A stretch of 64,000 bases of DNA from UBA10649 sp963749905 (GTDB lineage Bacteria > Actinomycetota > Actinomycetes > S36-B12), in assembly GCA_963749905.1 (NCBI GenBank), contig CAVVOF010000006.1, forward strand, positions 124,001 through 188,000, given 5' to 3'. The position numbers and the translations under genes are program-made. The notes beneath the pieces are model-generated. The model ran no database searches. It saw nothing but the letters and a program-made list of their open reading frames with translations, and was not told where the DNA came from. Each line of letters begins with the position of its first letter. The first letter of the stretch is position 1. Of this stretch, positions 35,817 to 49,456 are shown piece after piece.

Positions 35817-35825
35817 ATGACGGGG

Positions 35826-37836
35826 TCAGATGGAGCGGGGATCGAGCCGGACGTGCACCGGTCGGGCCTTCGCCCGGGCCGATCGCGCGCTCGGTGATCC
35901 CCCGCAACTGGGCCGCCAGCTCCGCGCCCCGCTCGCGCTCGACGACGACGAGCGCGCGCAGCCGGCCGTCCTCGCCGAACGGCACCGGCCCCAGCGTCCG
36001 ATGCGGAACCGTCAGCGCGGCGACCACCTCGTCGATGTCGGCGGACTCGCCGATCAGCGACGCCATCCGGGTCGCCGGCGGCAGGCCGGCCGCCGCCCGC
36101 TCCCGGAGCTCGCGGGCCGCCAGCCACGGCGCGTCCCACCGCAGCAGCGCCTGCACCACCGGCAGCGAGTTGTCCGCGGTCACGAACAGCGGACTCCCCG
36201 GGGCGGCCAGTCCGGCGGCCGAGAACCACCGACGGGCCGCGTCCTCGATCGGCGTCCAGCGACGGGCGCTGCACCTGGACGCGGGCGTCCAGCAGCAGGA
36301 CGGCCCGGTAGCCCGACGCGGCCACCGGTTCGGCCCCGGGCGTCGCCACGACGAGCTGCGGGTGATCCGGAACCTCCGCCACCATGTGCCCGGCGTGACT
36401 CGACACCACCGGCACTCCGGGGAAAGCCCGGCCGATCTCCTCTGCAGTCCGGTCCACGCCCACGCTGGTCGCCCGCAGCCGGGTGTCCCCACAGGCCGGA
36501 CATACCCACGCCCCCGCGAGCGCGCCGCACCACTCGCAGGACGGCACCCGGCCGGCGGCGGTCAGCCGCAGTGGGCCACCGCACGCGCACCGGGCCACCG
36601 ATCGGCACCCCTGGCAGGCCAGCATCGGCAGGTACCCCCGACGCGGCACCTGCACGAGTACCGGACCGTCGTCGAGTCCGCGACGAGCGGCCTCCCAGGC
36701 CAGGTGCGGGATCCGGGCCGCCGCAGCGGCCGGGTCGCGCGCGGCGTCCTCGCTCGCCAGCGCCCGGACCCTCGGCCCGCGCGCCGACACGGTCGACGCG
36801 CGAGGCCTGCAGGGATCGTGCCCAGCCGGACTCGCACCACTGCTGGGTCGCCACGGAGCGCGCCGGCGACCCGACGAGCAGGTCGCAGCCGGTCCGGTGC
36901 GAGCGGAGGGCCGCCACGTCGCGGGTCTCCCAGTACGGCGCCTGCGGATCGGCGAGCGCGTCGTCCCCGTCATCCCATACGGCGATCAGCCGCAGGTCGG
37001 CCACCGGCGCGAACACTGCGGCCCGGGTGCCGACGACCAGCCGCGCGCCCCCGCGCAGGATGCGCAGGAACTCGCGGTACCGGCGCTCGGGCCCGAGCTC
37101 AGCCGTCAGCGTGGCGACCACCCCACCCGCTGCGGCGTCGGCGAACTCCGCCAGCACGCGCGCCACATCGCGGGCATCGGGCACCACGACGATCACCCCG
37201 CCGCGCTGCAAGGCGAGGACCGATCGCACCGCGACCGCCAGGTCCGCCGACCAGGACGACGCGGGGGCCGCCGACCACACCGCCCGCGTGGTCGGTCCGT
37301 CCGGAGCGGCCAGCCGCTGCAGCAGCGCCGGCCCGCTGTCGTACGCGGCCCATCGCTCATCGGCCACCGACTCCCGCTCCGCGACCCAGTCCGCCGGCGG
37401 CACCGTGACCGTCTCCGCCCGCGCATGCCGAGGCGGGATGGCCGACCTGCAGCACGTCGCTGACCGTCCCGGCGTAGCGCTCGGCGACGTCGCGGGCCAG
37501 CCCGAGGAGCTCCGGCCCGAGGACCGGGTCGTCCCCGACCACCCGGTCGATCGCCTTCAGCTCCCCCTCGCGCTCGGACCGATCGCTGCGTCCGACGAGG
37601 TAGCCGTTGGTGAGCCGACCGGCGAAGCGGACCCGCACGCGCACGCCGGGCACGGCCCGCTCGTCCAGCGACGCCGGGATGGCGTAGTCGAAGACCCGGT
37701 CCAGGTGCGGCAGCGGGGAGTCGATCACCACCTGGCCCACCGGGTCGACCGGCGCCAGCGGGACGGGCCCGCGCACGGAACGACGAGGCCGAGCAGCGCG
37801 CCCCGGAAGGAGCTTCAACTGCTCGGCCTCGGTCAC
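35826..37836 (-). CDS. priA: Primosomal protein N' (PriA), degenerate helicase (frameshifts)
   Basis: Replication-restart protein of about 669 residues after repair. The N-terminal 3'-DNA-binding domain has VVIDSPLPHLDRVFDYAIP and GVRVRVRFAGR. Zinc-binding cysteines lie in CQGCRSVARCACGG and CEWCGALAGAWVCPACG, and the C-terminal domain ends near VHVRLDPRSI. The Walker A (GxGKT) is absent and the DEAH box reads WDDGDD, so ATP hydrolysis is improbable; this is typical of actinobacterial PriA. Four apparent one-base shifts lie near 37430, 36790, 36268 and 35870. The GTG at 37836 follows metK by 34 bases. Confidence 0.9.
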
Positions 37837-37870
37837 GAGTCCCGAACCTAGATCACCGGACCCACGCAGG

Positions 37871-39127
<1,257 letters not shown>

Positions 39128-39164
39128 TCCTCACTCTCGTCATGACTTCGCAGCCCTGGCGGAC

Positions 39165-39270
39165 TCGCGCTTGCCCCGGACGGGGCCTGGTCCTCACCCG
39201 GAGCACCCCACCGCGATGGAGGGTTGCCGACCAGCGAGCCGGGGCTTGGCACTGGTGCTCTTGACCGCGT
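39165..39270 (-). promoter_or_regulatory. SAM-IV-like riboswitch upstream of metK
   Basis: On the minus strand the 199-base gap before metK holds GGTCAAGAGCACCAG, then CAAGCCCCGGCTCGCTGG, TCGGCAACCCTCC, GCGGTGGGGTGCTCCGGG and GAGGACC. This is the conserved order of the SAM-I/IV core (P1 pairing of GGTC with GACC, the CGGCAACC junction, GGGGTGC). The following GGCCCC/GGGGC stem fits the SAM-IV extra pseudoknot. Edges are approximate. A -10-like TATCCT lies at 39274-39279. Confidence 0.85.
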
Positions 39271-39326
39271 CGGAGGATACAGGACCGGCACTGCCGTCCC
39301 GCACCCGGCGAGCCGAATGTCGGGGC

Positions 39327-40555
39327 TCAGGACCCCGAGCGGTGGCGCACGACGGCATCCCAGACGGCGTCGGCGACAGTCGCCTTGCCGGCGCGCGGCA
39401 CGACCGTCTCCTCGCCGCCCGCGGCGAGGATGACCACCTCGTTGTCGGGCTGGCCGAACACCTTGTCGCCCGAGACGTCGTTGACGACCAGCAGGTCGCA
39501 GCCCTTCCGGGCCAGCTTCTCGCGGCCCAGGGTGAGCACGTCGTGGTCCTCGTCCCCGGTCTCGGCGGCGAACCCGACGATCGACGGGGGTCGTCGCGTC
39601 CCCGCGATTCGTGACGAGCTCGTGGAGGATGTCGGGGTTCTGCGTCAGCACCAGGGCCACGTCGGACGGCACGTCCGACCGCTTGATCTTGCTCTCCCCC
39701 GCGTCGAGGGGCCGGAAGTCCGCGACCGCGGCGGCCATCACGACCACGTCGGCGCCGTCGGCGTGCTCGCGCATCGCGCCGCGCATCTCCTCCGCCGTGC
39801 CCACCGCGACGACGGTCGCCCCTGCCGGCGGGTCGACCTCCATCCGGCCCGCGACCAGCACGACGTCAGCGCCGCGGGAGAGGGCCGTGCGCGCCAGCTC
39901 GACGCCCTGGCGGCCACTGCTGCGATTGCCGAGGAAGCGCACCGGGTCCCAGGGCTCCTGGGTCCCGCCGGCGCTGATGACCACCCGCAGGCCGCGCAGG
40001 TCGTCGAGCGGCCGTCCGCGGCGCAGCAGGTCGAGCGCGGCGGCCACGATGGCCGACGGCTCGGGCAGCCGCCCGGGTCCGCTGTCGGCGCCGGTGAGCC
40101 GGCCGACGGCCGGGTCGAGGACGACGACCCCCCGCGCGCGCAACTGCGCGACGTTGTGCTGGGTGGCCGGGTGCTCCCACATCTCGGTGTGCATCGCCGG
40201 GGCCAGCACGACCGGGCAGCGGGCGGTGAGCAGCACGTTGGTCAGCAGGTCGTCGGCGAGCCCGTGCGTGGCGCGGGCCATCAGGTCAGCGGTGGCCGGC
40301 GCGACGAGGATGAGGTCGGCCTCCTGGCCGAGGCGCACATGCGGCACCCGGTGCGCATCGGTCCAGACGTCGGTGGCCACCGGCTTGCCCGGACAGGGCC
40401 GACCAGGTGGCCGCCCCGACGAAGCGGAGCGCTGCGTCCGTGGGCACGACGGTGACGTCGGCGCCGGACTCGCTCAGGCCGCGCAGGACCTCGCAGGCCT
40501 TGTAGGCGGCAATGCCGCCGGCCACGCCGAGGACGATCTTCGGCGCGGCGGGCAT
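39327..40555 (-). CDS. coaBC: Bifunctional phosphopantothenoylcysteine decarboxylase/synthase (two frameshifts)
   Basis: Two consecutive steps of CoA synthesis. The CoaC flavoprotein part has VLGVAGGIAAYKACEVLRGL, APATADLMARATHGLADDLL and PAMHTEMWEHPATQHN (catalytic His and substrate Asn). The CoaB part has VVISAGGTQEPWDPVRFLGN, NRSSGRQG and KIKRSDVP, then KGCDLLVVNDVSGDKVFG near the end. One-base insertions near 40395 (GGGCAAG) and 39595 interrupt a chain of about 409 residues. The ATG at 40555 lies four bases after rpoZ. The TGA at 39327 precedes the metK riboswitch. Confidence 0.94.
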
Positions 40556-40559
40556 GGGA

Positions 40560-40877
40560 CTACTCGTCCGTCGACTCGGTGGTCGTGAACACGTCGACGA
40601 CCTCGGCCTCGAGCTCGCCCTCGGCGATCGGCGTGCTGGTGAGCATCCCGGCGTCGATCTCGCGGAGCGCGATGGACAGCGGCTTCTCCTGAACGTGGGT
40701 CTCCACGAGCGGGCCGACGTACTCCAGCAGGCCCTCGCCGAGCTGGGAGTAGTAGGCGTTGATCTGACGGGCGCGCTTCGACGCGTAGATCACCAGCGAG
40801 TACTTGGAGTCGGTCTTCTCCAGCAACTCGTCGATCGAGGGATGGGTGATGCCCTCGGGGCGGATGGCACTGCTCAC
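40560..40877 (-). CDS. rpoZ: RNA polymerase omega subunit
   Basis: Small RNA polymerase subunit that helps assembly of the beta-prime chain. The 105-residue protein has the conserved IDELLEKTDSKYSLVIYASKRARQIN at the N-terminus (short forms: IDELLEKTDSKYSLV, ASKRARQIN) and KPLSIALREIDAG in the C-terminal half. The tail is acidic (ELEAEVVDVFTTTESTDE). It lies 44 bases after gmk and four bases before coaBC, the standard actinobacterial arrangement gmk-rpoZ-coaBC-metK. The gene is intact. Confidence 0.97.
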   Translation of the reverse strand: MSSAIRPEGITHPSIDELLEKTDSKYSLVIYASKRARQINAYYSQLGEGLLEYVGPLVETHVQEKPLSIALREIDAGMLTSTPIAEGELEAEVVDVFTTTESTDE

Positions 40878-40921
40878 GTCACGGCCTCATTCAGTGGATG
40901 TCAGGTACGGATGCGGGCACG

Positions 40922-41485
40922 TCAGCGTGCCCGACGCGCATCAGCCACCAATCCTAGCAAGGCTTCGGCACACTCCCGGACATCGGCGTTCACGAGGACG
41001 GTGTCGAACTCCTCGGCTGCCGCCAGTTCCTCCCTCGCGGCCTGCAGCCGGCGGGCCACCGCCTCGTCGCTCTCGGTGCCCCGGCCGGTCAGTCTCGCCT
41101 CGAGCACCCCCCATGACGGCGGGGCCAGGAACACCAGCAGGGCCCCGGGGACCGACTCGCGCACCTGCCGCGCGCCCTGCACCTCGATCTCGAGCAGGAC
41201 GGGCACCTCAGCCGCGCGCCGCTCCTCCACGGCGCTGCGGGGGGTGCCGTACCGGTTGCCGGCGAACTGGGCCCACTCGAGCAGGCCCCCGGTCGCCACC
41301 AGGTCGTCGAACGCCTCGTTGCTGACGAAGAAGTACTCGCGTCCGTCGACCTCGCCCGGCCGCGGTGCGCGGGTGGTGGCGCTGACCGACAGCCAGATGC
41401 CCGGATCACGGGCGAGCGCCTCGGCCACCACCGTGCTCTTCCCGACCCCGGACGGGCCGGACACCACCACGAGCGGCGCGGTCAC
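40922..41485 (-). CDS. gmk: Guanylate kinase
   Basis: Phosphorylates GMP to GDP. The 187-residue protein starts near the P-loop VVVSGPSGVGKSTVV, then has SVSATTRAPRPGEVDGREYFF with the GMP-binding Arg and Tyr, and LEIEVQGARQVRESVPGALLVFL. The lid carries RLTGRGTESDE. The GTG at 41485 overlaps the mihF stop in GTGA. The length is somewhat short but complete. No frameshift is seen. Confidence 0.97.
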   Translation of the reverse strand: MTAPLVVVSGPSGVGKSTVVAEALARDPGIWLSVSATTRAPRPGEVDGREYFFVSNEAFDDLVATGGLLEWAQFAGNRYGTPRSAVEERRAAEVPVLLEIEVQGARQVRESVPGALLVFLAPPSWGVLEARLTGRGTESDEAVARRLQAAREELAAAEEFDTVLVNADVRECAEALLGLVADARRAR

Positions 41486-41812
41486 GGCAGGCCCGCCCGC
41501 CCGGCCAGCTGGGCCGCCAGTTCCGACCGCTGCCGCTCCCCGAGCCCCTGGATCCGGCGGGACGGGGCGATGCCGACGTCGGCCATGATGCGTTCCGCCC
41601 GGATCGTGCCGATGCCGGGCACGCACTCCAGCAGCCAGGTCACGCGCAGGCCGGCCCATACCGGATTGGCGCTTGCGCCGTCGAGGACCTCGACGCCCGG
41701 TGACCCGTCGCGCCTTGAGGGCCGCCCGCAGCTCTGCTCGGGCCCGGCGGGCGGCGAGCGCCGCCGCCAGGGCCTCCGCCCGCTGCTCGTCCGAGCGGGC
41801 CGGCACGGTCAT
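41482..41812 (-). CDS. mihF: Actinobacterial integration host factor (one frameshift)
   Basis: Nucleoid-associated DNA-binding protein specific to Actinomycetota. The product of about 109 residues has a basic N-terminal helix (EALAAALAARRARAELRAALKAR) and the helix-two-turn-helix core WLLECVPGIGTIRAERIMADVG followed by SRRIQGLGERQR. The two parts lie in different frames joined near 41720, where one extra base in CGACGGGTCA breaks the chain. The ATG at 41812 is preceded by pyrF sequence in the same frame with no stop between, which is odd. The stop overlaps the gmk start by three bases. Position between pyrF and gmk is the classic one. Confidence 0.9.
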
Positions 41813-42536
41813 GCGTCGGCCGCCGTCGAGCTCGGCCGCGATGGCTGCGGCGGCGGCCCGCAGGTCGGCGGCCCCGGTGATCGGTCGGCCGATCACCAGC
41901 AGGTCGGCACCGTCGGCGATGGCCTGCGCCGGCGTCGCCACCCGGCGCTGATCGTCGAGCGCGGCGCCGGCCGGGCGCACGCCCGGGGTGATGAGCAGTG
42001 ACGTCGCGGGGCACGGCGGCGCGGATGGCGGCCACCTCCTGCGGCGAGCAGACGATCGCCCGGGCGCCGGCCTCCACGGCGAGCAGGGCCAGCCGCACGG
42101 CCGCCGACCGCGGGCGGGCCCGCCAGCCCGATCTGCGTCGAGTGCGTCCTCGTCGAGCGAGGTGAGCACCGTGACCGCGGTGATCCGGCGTGTCGGGCAG
42201 GGCCTCCACCGCCGCCGCGATCATCTCCGCACCCCCGGCGGCGTGCACGGTCAGGTAGGCGGGGGCCAGCGGCGCGACCGCGAGGGCCGCCCCGCGCACG
42301 GTGGCCGGGATGTCGTGGAGCTTGAGGTCGAGGAAGACGTCGATATCCGGATGCCCGGCGTCGGCGGCCGCCAGCCGGGACGTGGTGACCGCTTCGGCGC
42401 CGTCCCGGCAGAAGACCTCGAGACCGACCTTGACGGTCGACACGACGGGCGCGACCGCGCCGGTCCAGGACGCGAGCGTCGGCGAGGACGGGGCGTCCAT
42501 GGCCACGGCGATCGGCGAGTAGGCGGGTGCGCTCAT
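41809..42536 (-). CDS. pyrF: Orotidine 5'-phosphate decarboxylase (several frameshifts)
   Basis: Last step of UMP synthesis. The start APAYSPIAVAMDAPS, then STVKVGLEVFCRDG and FLDLKLHDIPATV with the catalytic Lys and Asp, are intact. Downstream the frame changes at least four times in 730 bases (about 42190, 42130, 42110 and 42005), yet TVHAAGG, VRLALLAVEAGARAIVCSP, LLITPGVRP and LLVIGRPIT are all recoverable. The read frame runs into mihF without a stop; a TGA overlapping the mihF ATG exists one frame over, so the end at 41809 assumes one more base error. Length would be about 242 residues, and the enzyme is of the type II size class seen in actinobacteria. Confidence 0.85.
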
Positions 42537-42540
42537 CGCC

Positions 42541-43570
42541 TCACTCCGAGATGAAGTCGAAGTCGTCGTCGGCGCTCGGGCGGCGCATCGGCCGGCCGAT
42601 GGGCGAAGATCACCGCATCGGCGAGCCGGTCGAAGCCCCGCTCGACGAGCGCCCGCTGCAGCTCGTCGTGGATCCGCATCGGCGCCGAGGGGTCGTGGAA
42701 GACCACGGTGCCGACGGAGACGGCGTTCGCACCGGCGAGGATGAACTCGAGTGCGTCGAGGCCGGTGCGGATCCCGCCCATGCCGATGATCGGCAGGTCC
42801 GGGAACGCCTGGCGGATCTGCCAGACGCAGCGCACCGCGACCGGACGGATCGCCGGCCCGGACAGCCCGCCGGTGACGCCGGCGAGATGCGGCCGCATCG
42901 TGTCGGGGTCGATCACCATGCCGAGCAGGGTGTTGATGACGGACACCCCGGTGGCGCCGGCGCGCACCACCGCCTCCGCGATGGACACGATGTCGGTGAC
43001 GTCCGGGGACAGCTTGGCGAAGATCGGCATCCGCGGGTCGCTGTGCCGCTTGACGGCCTGGATCACGTCGGCCGCCGACCCCGTCTCGCAGGCGAACACC
43101 TGGCCCGCGGTTCTCGACGTTCGGGCAGGAGATGTTGACCTCGATGCCGGCGACCCCCCGCACGATCCGCAGCCGGGCCGCCAGCTTGGCGTACTCGTCG
43201 ACGGTCCCGCCGGCGATCGACACGATGGTGCGGGCACCGCGGTCGGACAGCCAGGCGAGGTCGTGCTCGATGAACTGGTCGATGCCTGGGCCCTGGAGCC
43301 CGATCGAGTTGAGCATGCCGCTCGGCGTCTCGGCCATGCGCGGCGTCGGCGCGCCCGGATCGGGGCTGCAGCATCACGCTCTTGGTGACGATGGCGCCGA
43401 TCTGCGTGATGTCGAAGAACTGGTCGAGCTCGCGGCCGGCGGCCGCGCAGCCCGAGGCGGTCAGCACCGGGCTCGGCAGCTCGAGATCGCCGAGATCGGC
43501 CGACATGTCGACAGCGCCGGACCGGCTCCTGGCCGGGAAGCGGTCCCGAGGAGATGAGTGCGCGGGTCAT
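42541..43570 (-). CDS. pyrD: Dihydroorotate dehydrogenase 1B, catalytic subunit (frameshifts)
   Basis: FMN enzyme oxidising dihydroorotate, paired with PyrK and so NAD-dependent. Segments in order: LPSPVLTASGCAAAGRELDQFF, MAETPSGMLNSIGLQGPGID, VEVNISCPNVENRG-type IEVNISCPNVENRG, AKLSPDVTDIVSIAEAV, INTLLGMVIDPD and PIIGMGGIRTGLDALEFI with GANAVSVGT. Catalytic cysteine is expected in the ISCPN/VFACE region. Apparent shifts near 43520, 43355, 43108 and 42600 break about 342 residues. The ATG at 43570 overlaps the pyrK stop (TGATG); a second ATG at 43506 marks the conserved N-terminus and may be the true start. Confidence 0.88.
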
Positions 43571-44428
43571 CAGTGACCTCCCTCGACGGGTGCGCCGAGG
43601 GTGTCGGGCGGGATGGTGCCGACGTCGGACCAGCGGACGCGATCCCCTCGGAAGACCGGCCCCTCGGTGCACGAGCGCAGCATTCGGGTGACGCCGTCCT
43701 CGCCGACCACCGGCAGCACGCAGGTCATGCAGACGCCGATGCCGCAGGCCATCGCCTCCTCGACCGCGCACTGGCGTGTAGGCCTGCCGCTCCTCGGCGA
43801 TCTCCGCCACCCGCTGCAGCATCGGCATCGGGTCCGCACGCGTACACGACGGCGGCGTCGACCTGGTCCATGATCTCGGGCAGGACGTCGGTGACCCGGC
43901 CGCGCTCCCCGAGCGAGCCGTCGTCGGTCGTGATCGTCAGGGTGGACGCCAGCCGCTTGAGCTCGAGGGTGCCGAACAGCTTCTCCTCCGTCGCAGCGCC
44001 GACGACGACGTCGACGCGGCAGCCGCGCTCGCGGAGCTGCTCGGCCAGCATGAACAGCGGCGCGGAGCCGTAGCCGCCCCCGACCAGGACGCAGGCGACC
44101 CGCTCCTTCGGCAGGATGAACGGACGGCCGAGCGGGCCGACGATGTCGATGGCGTCGTGGCGACGTCGCTCGGACAGCCACCGGGTGCCCTTGCCGTGAA
44201 ACGCTCGATGACGACGTCCAGCGTGCCGCCGTAGACCCCGCGCGACTGCACCTGGTGCATGGCGAACGCGCGGCGCAGCAGCATGCTCGACTCCTCGCCA
44301 CCGATGCCGAGGGTGACGAAGTGACCGGGGCGGGTCATCTCCGAGATGCCCGGGGCCGTCAAGCGACAGCACGTGGTAGGCGCCGACGCGCCGGTTGTCG
44401 AGGACCTCTCCCTTGACCTGGACCGGCA

Positions 44429-44429
<1 letters not shown>
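43570..44429 (-). CDS. pyrK: Dihydroorotate dehydrogenase electron-transfer subunit (frameshifts)
   Basis: FAD/[2Fe-2S] subunit that links PyrD to NAD. Recoverable blocks are VKGEVLDNRRVGAYHVLSL, MTRPGHFVTLGI, SMLLRRAFAMHQV (FAD binding), DAIDIVGPLGRPF, CVLVGGGYGSAPLFMLAEQL (NAD binding) and the iron-sulfur stretch QCAVEEAMACGIGVCMTCVLP with a later RSCTEGPVF, giving four cysteine ligands. Frame changes lie near 44355, 44205, 43842 and 43780. The GTG at 44429 has GGGAGG seven bases upstream and overlaps the likely carB stop (TAGTG). Repaired length is about 286 residues. Confidence 0.88.
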
Positions 44430-47753
<3,324 letters not shown>

Positions 47754-47754
<1 letters not shown>

Positions 47755-48896
47755 CAGGCGGTCCGTCCTTCCCGTGCGGCGTCCATGAGTGCGGCGAACT
47801 GGTCGAACAGGTAGTCGGCGTCGTGCGGCCCGGCGGCGGCCTCCGGGTGGTACTGGACGCTGAAGGCGGGCACGTCGAGGCAGCGCAGGCCCTCGACGAC
47901 GTCGTCGTTCAGGCAGACGTGGCTGACGGTGGCCCGGCCGAAGGGGGTGTCGAACTCGCCGGATCGAGGGGCGTCCACGGCGAAGCCGTGGTTGTGCGCG
48001 GTGACCGCGACCCGGCCGGAGGCGAGGTCCTTGACCGGCTGGTTGATGCCTCGGTGCCCGAACCGGAGCTTGTACGTGCCCAGGCCCAGCGCCCGCCCGA
48101 GCACCTGGTTGCCGAAGCAGATGCCGAACACCGGCGTGCCGTCGCGCAGGAAGGCGCTCATCAGCGCGACCGCGGAGTCCGCCGTGGCCGGATCGCCGGG
48201 GCCGTTGGAGAAGAACACGCCGTCCGGCTGCAGCCCCCTGATCTGGTCGGCCGGACCAGGTGGCCGGGACGACGTGGACCTCCATCCCGCGCACGCGCCA
48301 TCTCGTGCGGCGTCATGGACTTGATGCCGAGGTCGACGGCCGCGACGGTGTAGCGCTTCTCCCCCACGGCCGGGATCACGTAGGCGTCCTGCGGTGGTGA
48401 CGTCGCCCGTGAGGTCGGCGCCCTCCATCTCGGGGCTTGCCTGCACGAGGGACAGCAGCTCGGCCGGGGTGCGCTCGGCGTCCGCCCCGCTGAAGATGCC
48501 CACGCGCATCGCACCGCGCTCGCGGAGGTGCCGGGTCAGGGCGCGCGTGTCGATGCCGCTGATGCCCACGATGCCCTGCTCGACGAGCCGGTCCTCGAGT
48601 CCCTGCGTGGCCCGCCAGTTCGATGCGATGCGGGACGGGTCCCGGACGACGTAGCCCGCGACCCAGATCCGCGACGACTCCGGGTCCTCGTCGTTGACGC
48701 CGGTGTTGCCGATGTGCGGGGCGGTCATGATGACGACCTGCCGGTGGTACGAGGGATCGGTGAGGGTCTCCTGGTAGCCGCTCATCCCGGTCGAGAAGAC
48801 GGCCTCGCCGAAGGTGGTGCCGACGGCGCCGTAGGCGTCGCCGTGCATGGCGCGGCCGTCCTCGAGCACCAGGACGGCTGGGACGTCCGTGCGCAT
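47754..48896 (-). CDS. carA: Carbamoyl-phosphate synthase small subunit (three frameshifts)
   Basis: Glutaminase subunit supplying ammonia to CarB. The N-terminal domain has VLEDGRAMHGDAYGAVGTTFGEAVF (short: GEAVFSTGMSGYQETLTDPS) and GISGIDTRALTRHLRERGAM. The amidotransferase domain has VAAVDLGIKS, DGVFFSNGPGDPA, the nucleophile in GTPVFGICFGNQ and the triad histidine in SVQYHPEAAAGPHD. One-base insertions near 48395, 48300 and 48255 break about 380 residues. The ATG at 48896 overlaps the upstream stop (TGATG); a GTG one codon earlier is possible. Confidence 0.94.
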
Positions 48897-49456
48897 CACT
48901 GCACTCCCATCGGGTACGCGGCCATGAGGCCATCCAACACAGTCGCATGATCGGCCGCGGAGTCCGCCCGGAAACCGGTGTCGAGCACCCGGTCGCCGAG
49001 CCGCCAGGTCACGACGACCATGCCGTCCTTGGACCGGACGGTGCCCGCGACGCCGCGGTCCGCACGGATCCCGACGATGGCATCCGCCGGGATGAACAGG
49101 CTGCGGGCGCCCTCACGCTCGAGCAGGATGCCCGCTTCGCCGTACGACAGCGTGGCGCGGCTGCGCACGCCGAGGTCGTGCACGGCGATCCGGTCCATCC
49201 AGTCGCCGTTGACCCCGGTGCCGGCGAACAGGCCAGAGACGGCGGGGCTGAGCACGGCCCCGCCGGGCGGCTGCTCGGCGGGCGCCGGGACGTCGGCCTG
49301 CCGCCGCGTCCGGTTGACCCACCCCCGGCGCATCCCCCAGAGGGCGAGCGCGATCAGGCCGATCATCAGCAGCACGAAGGCCAGCCGCACCGGCCAGTCG
49401 GTGACCGCGGCCTGCTCGACGTAGTCGGCGGCCGGGCGAAGGCGGGCGAAGGTCAC
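48896..49456 (-). CDS. Pyr-operon membrane protein with PH-like domain
   Basis: A 186-residue protein with one membrane segment, VRLAFVLLMIGLIALALWGM (about 23-42), a basic linker, and a soluble C-terminal domain (SLFIPADAIVGIRADRGVAGTV, MVVVTWRLGDRVLDTGFRAD) that looks like a PH-type beta fold. A homologous membrane protein lies between pyrC and carA in mycobacteria and streptomycetes, with unproven function. The GTG overlaps the pyrC stop in GTGA, so it is firmly part of the operon. A scaffold or sensor role is speculation. The gene is intact. Confidence 0.75.
   Translation of the reverse strand: MTFARLRPAADYVEQAAVTDWPVRLAFVLLMIGLIALALWGMRRGWVNRTRRQADVPAPAEQPPGGAVLSPAVSGLFAGTGVNGDWMDRIAVHDLGVRSRATLSYGEAGILLEREGARSLFIPADAIVGIRADRGVAGTVRSKDGMVVVTWRLGDRVLDTGFRADSAADHATVLDGLMAAYPMGVQ

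Noticed and set aside
35718..35825. A small gene in the def-priA gap
   Set aside because: The gap is taken up by the inverted repeat, and the short open frames across it lack starts and ribosome-binding sites.
39128..39164. A rho-independent terminator between the riboswitch and metK
   Set aside because: The GC-rich stem present there fits the riboswitch's own extra helix and has no T-run, so a terminator cannot be supported.
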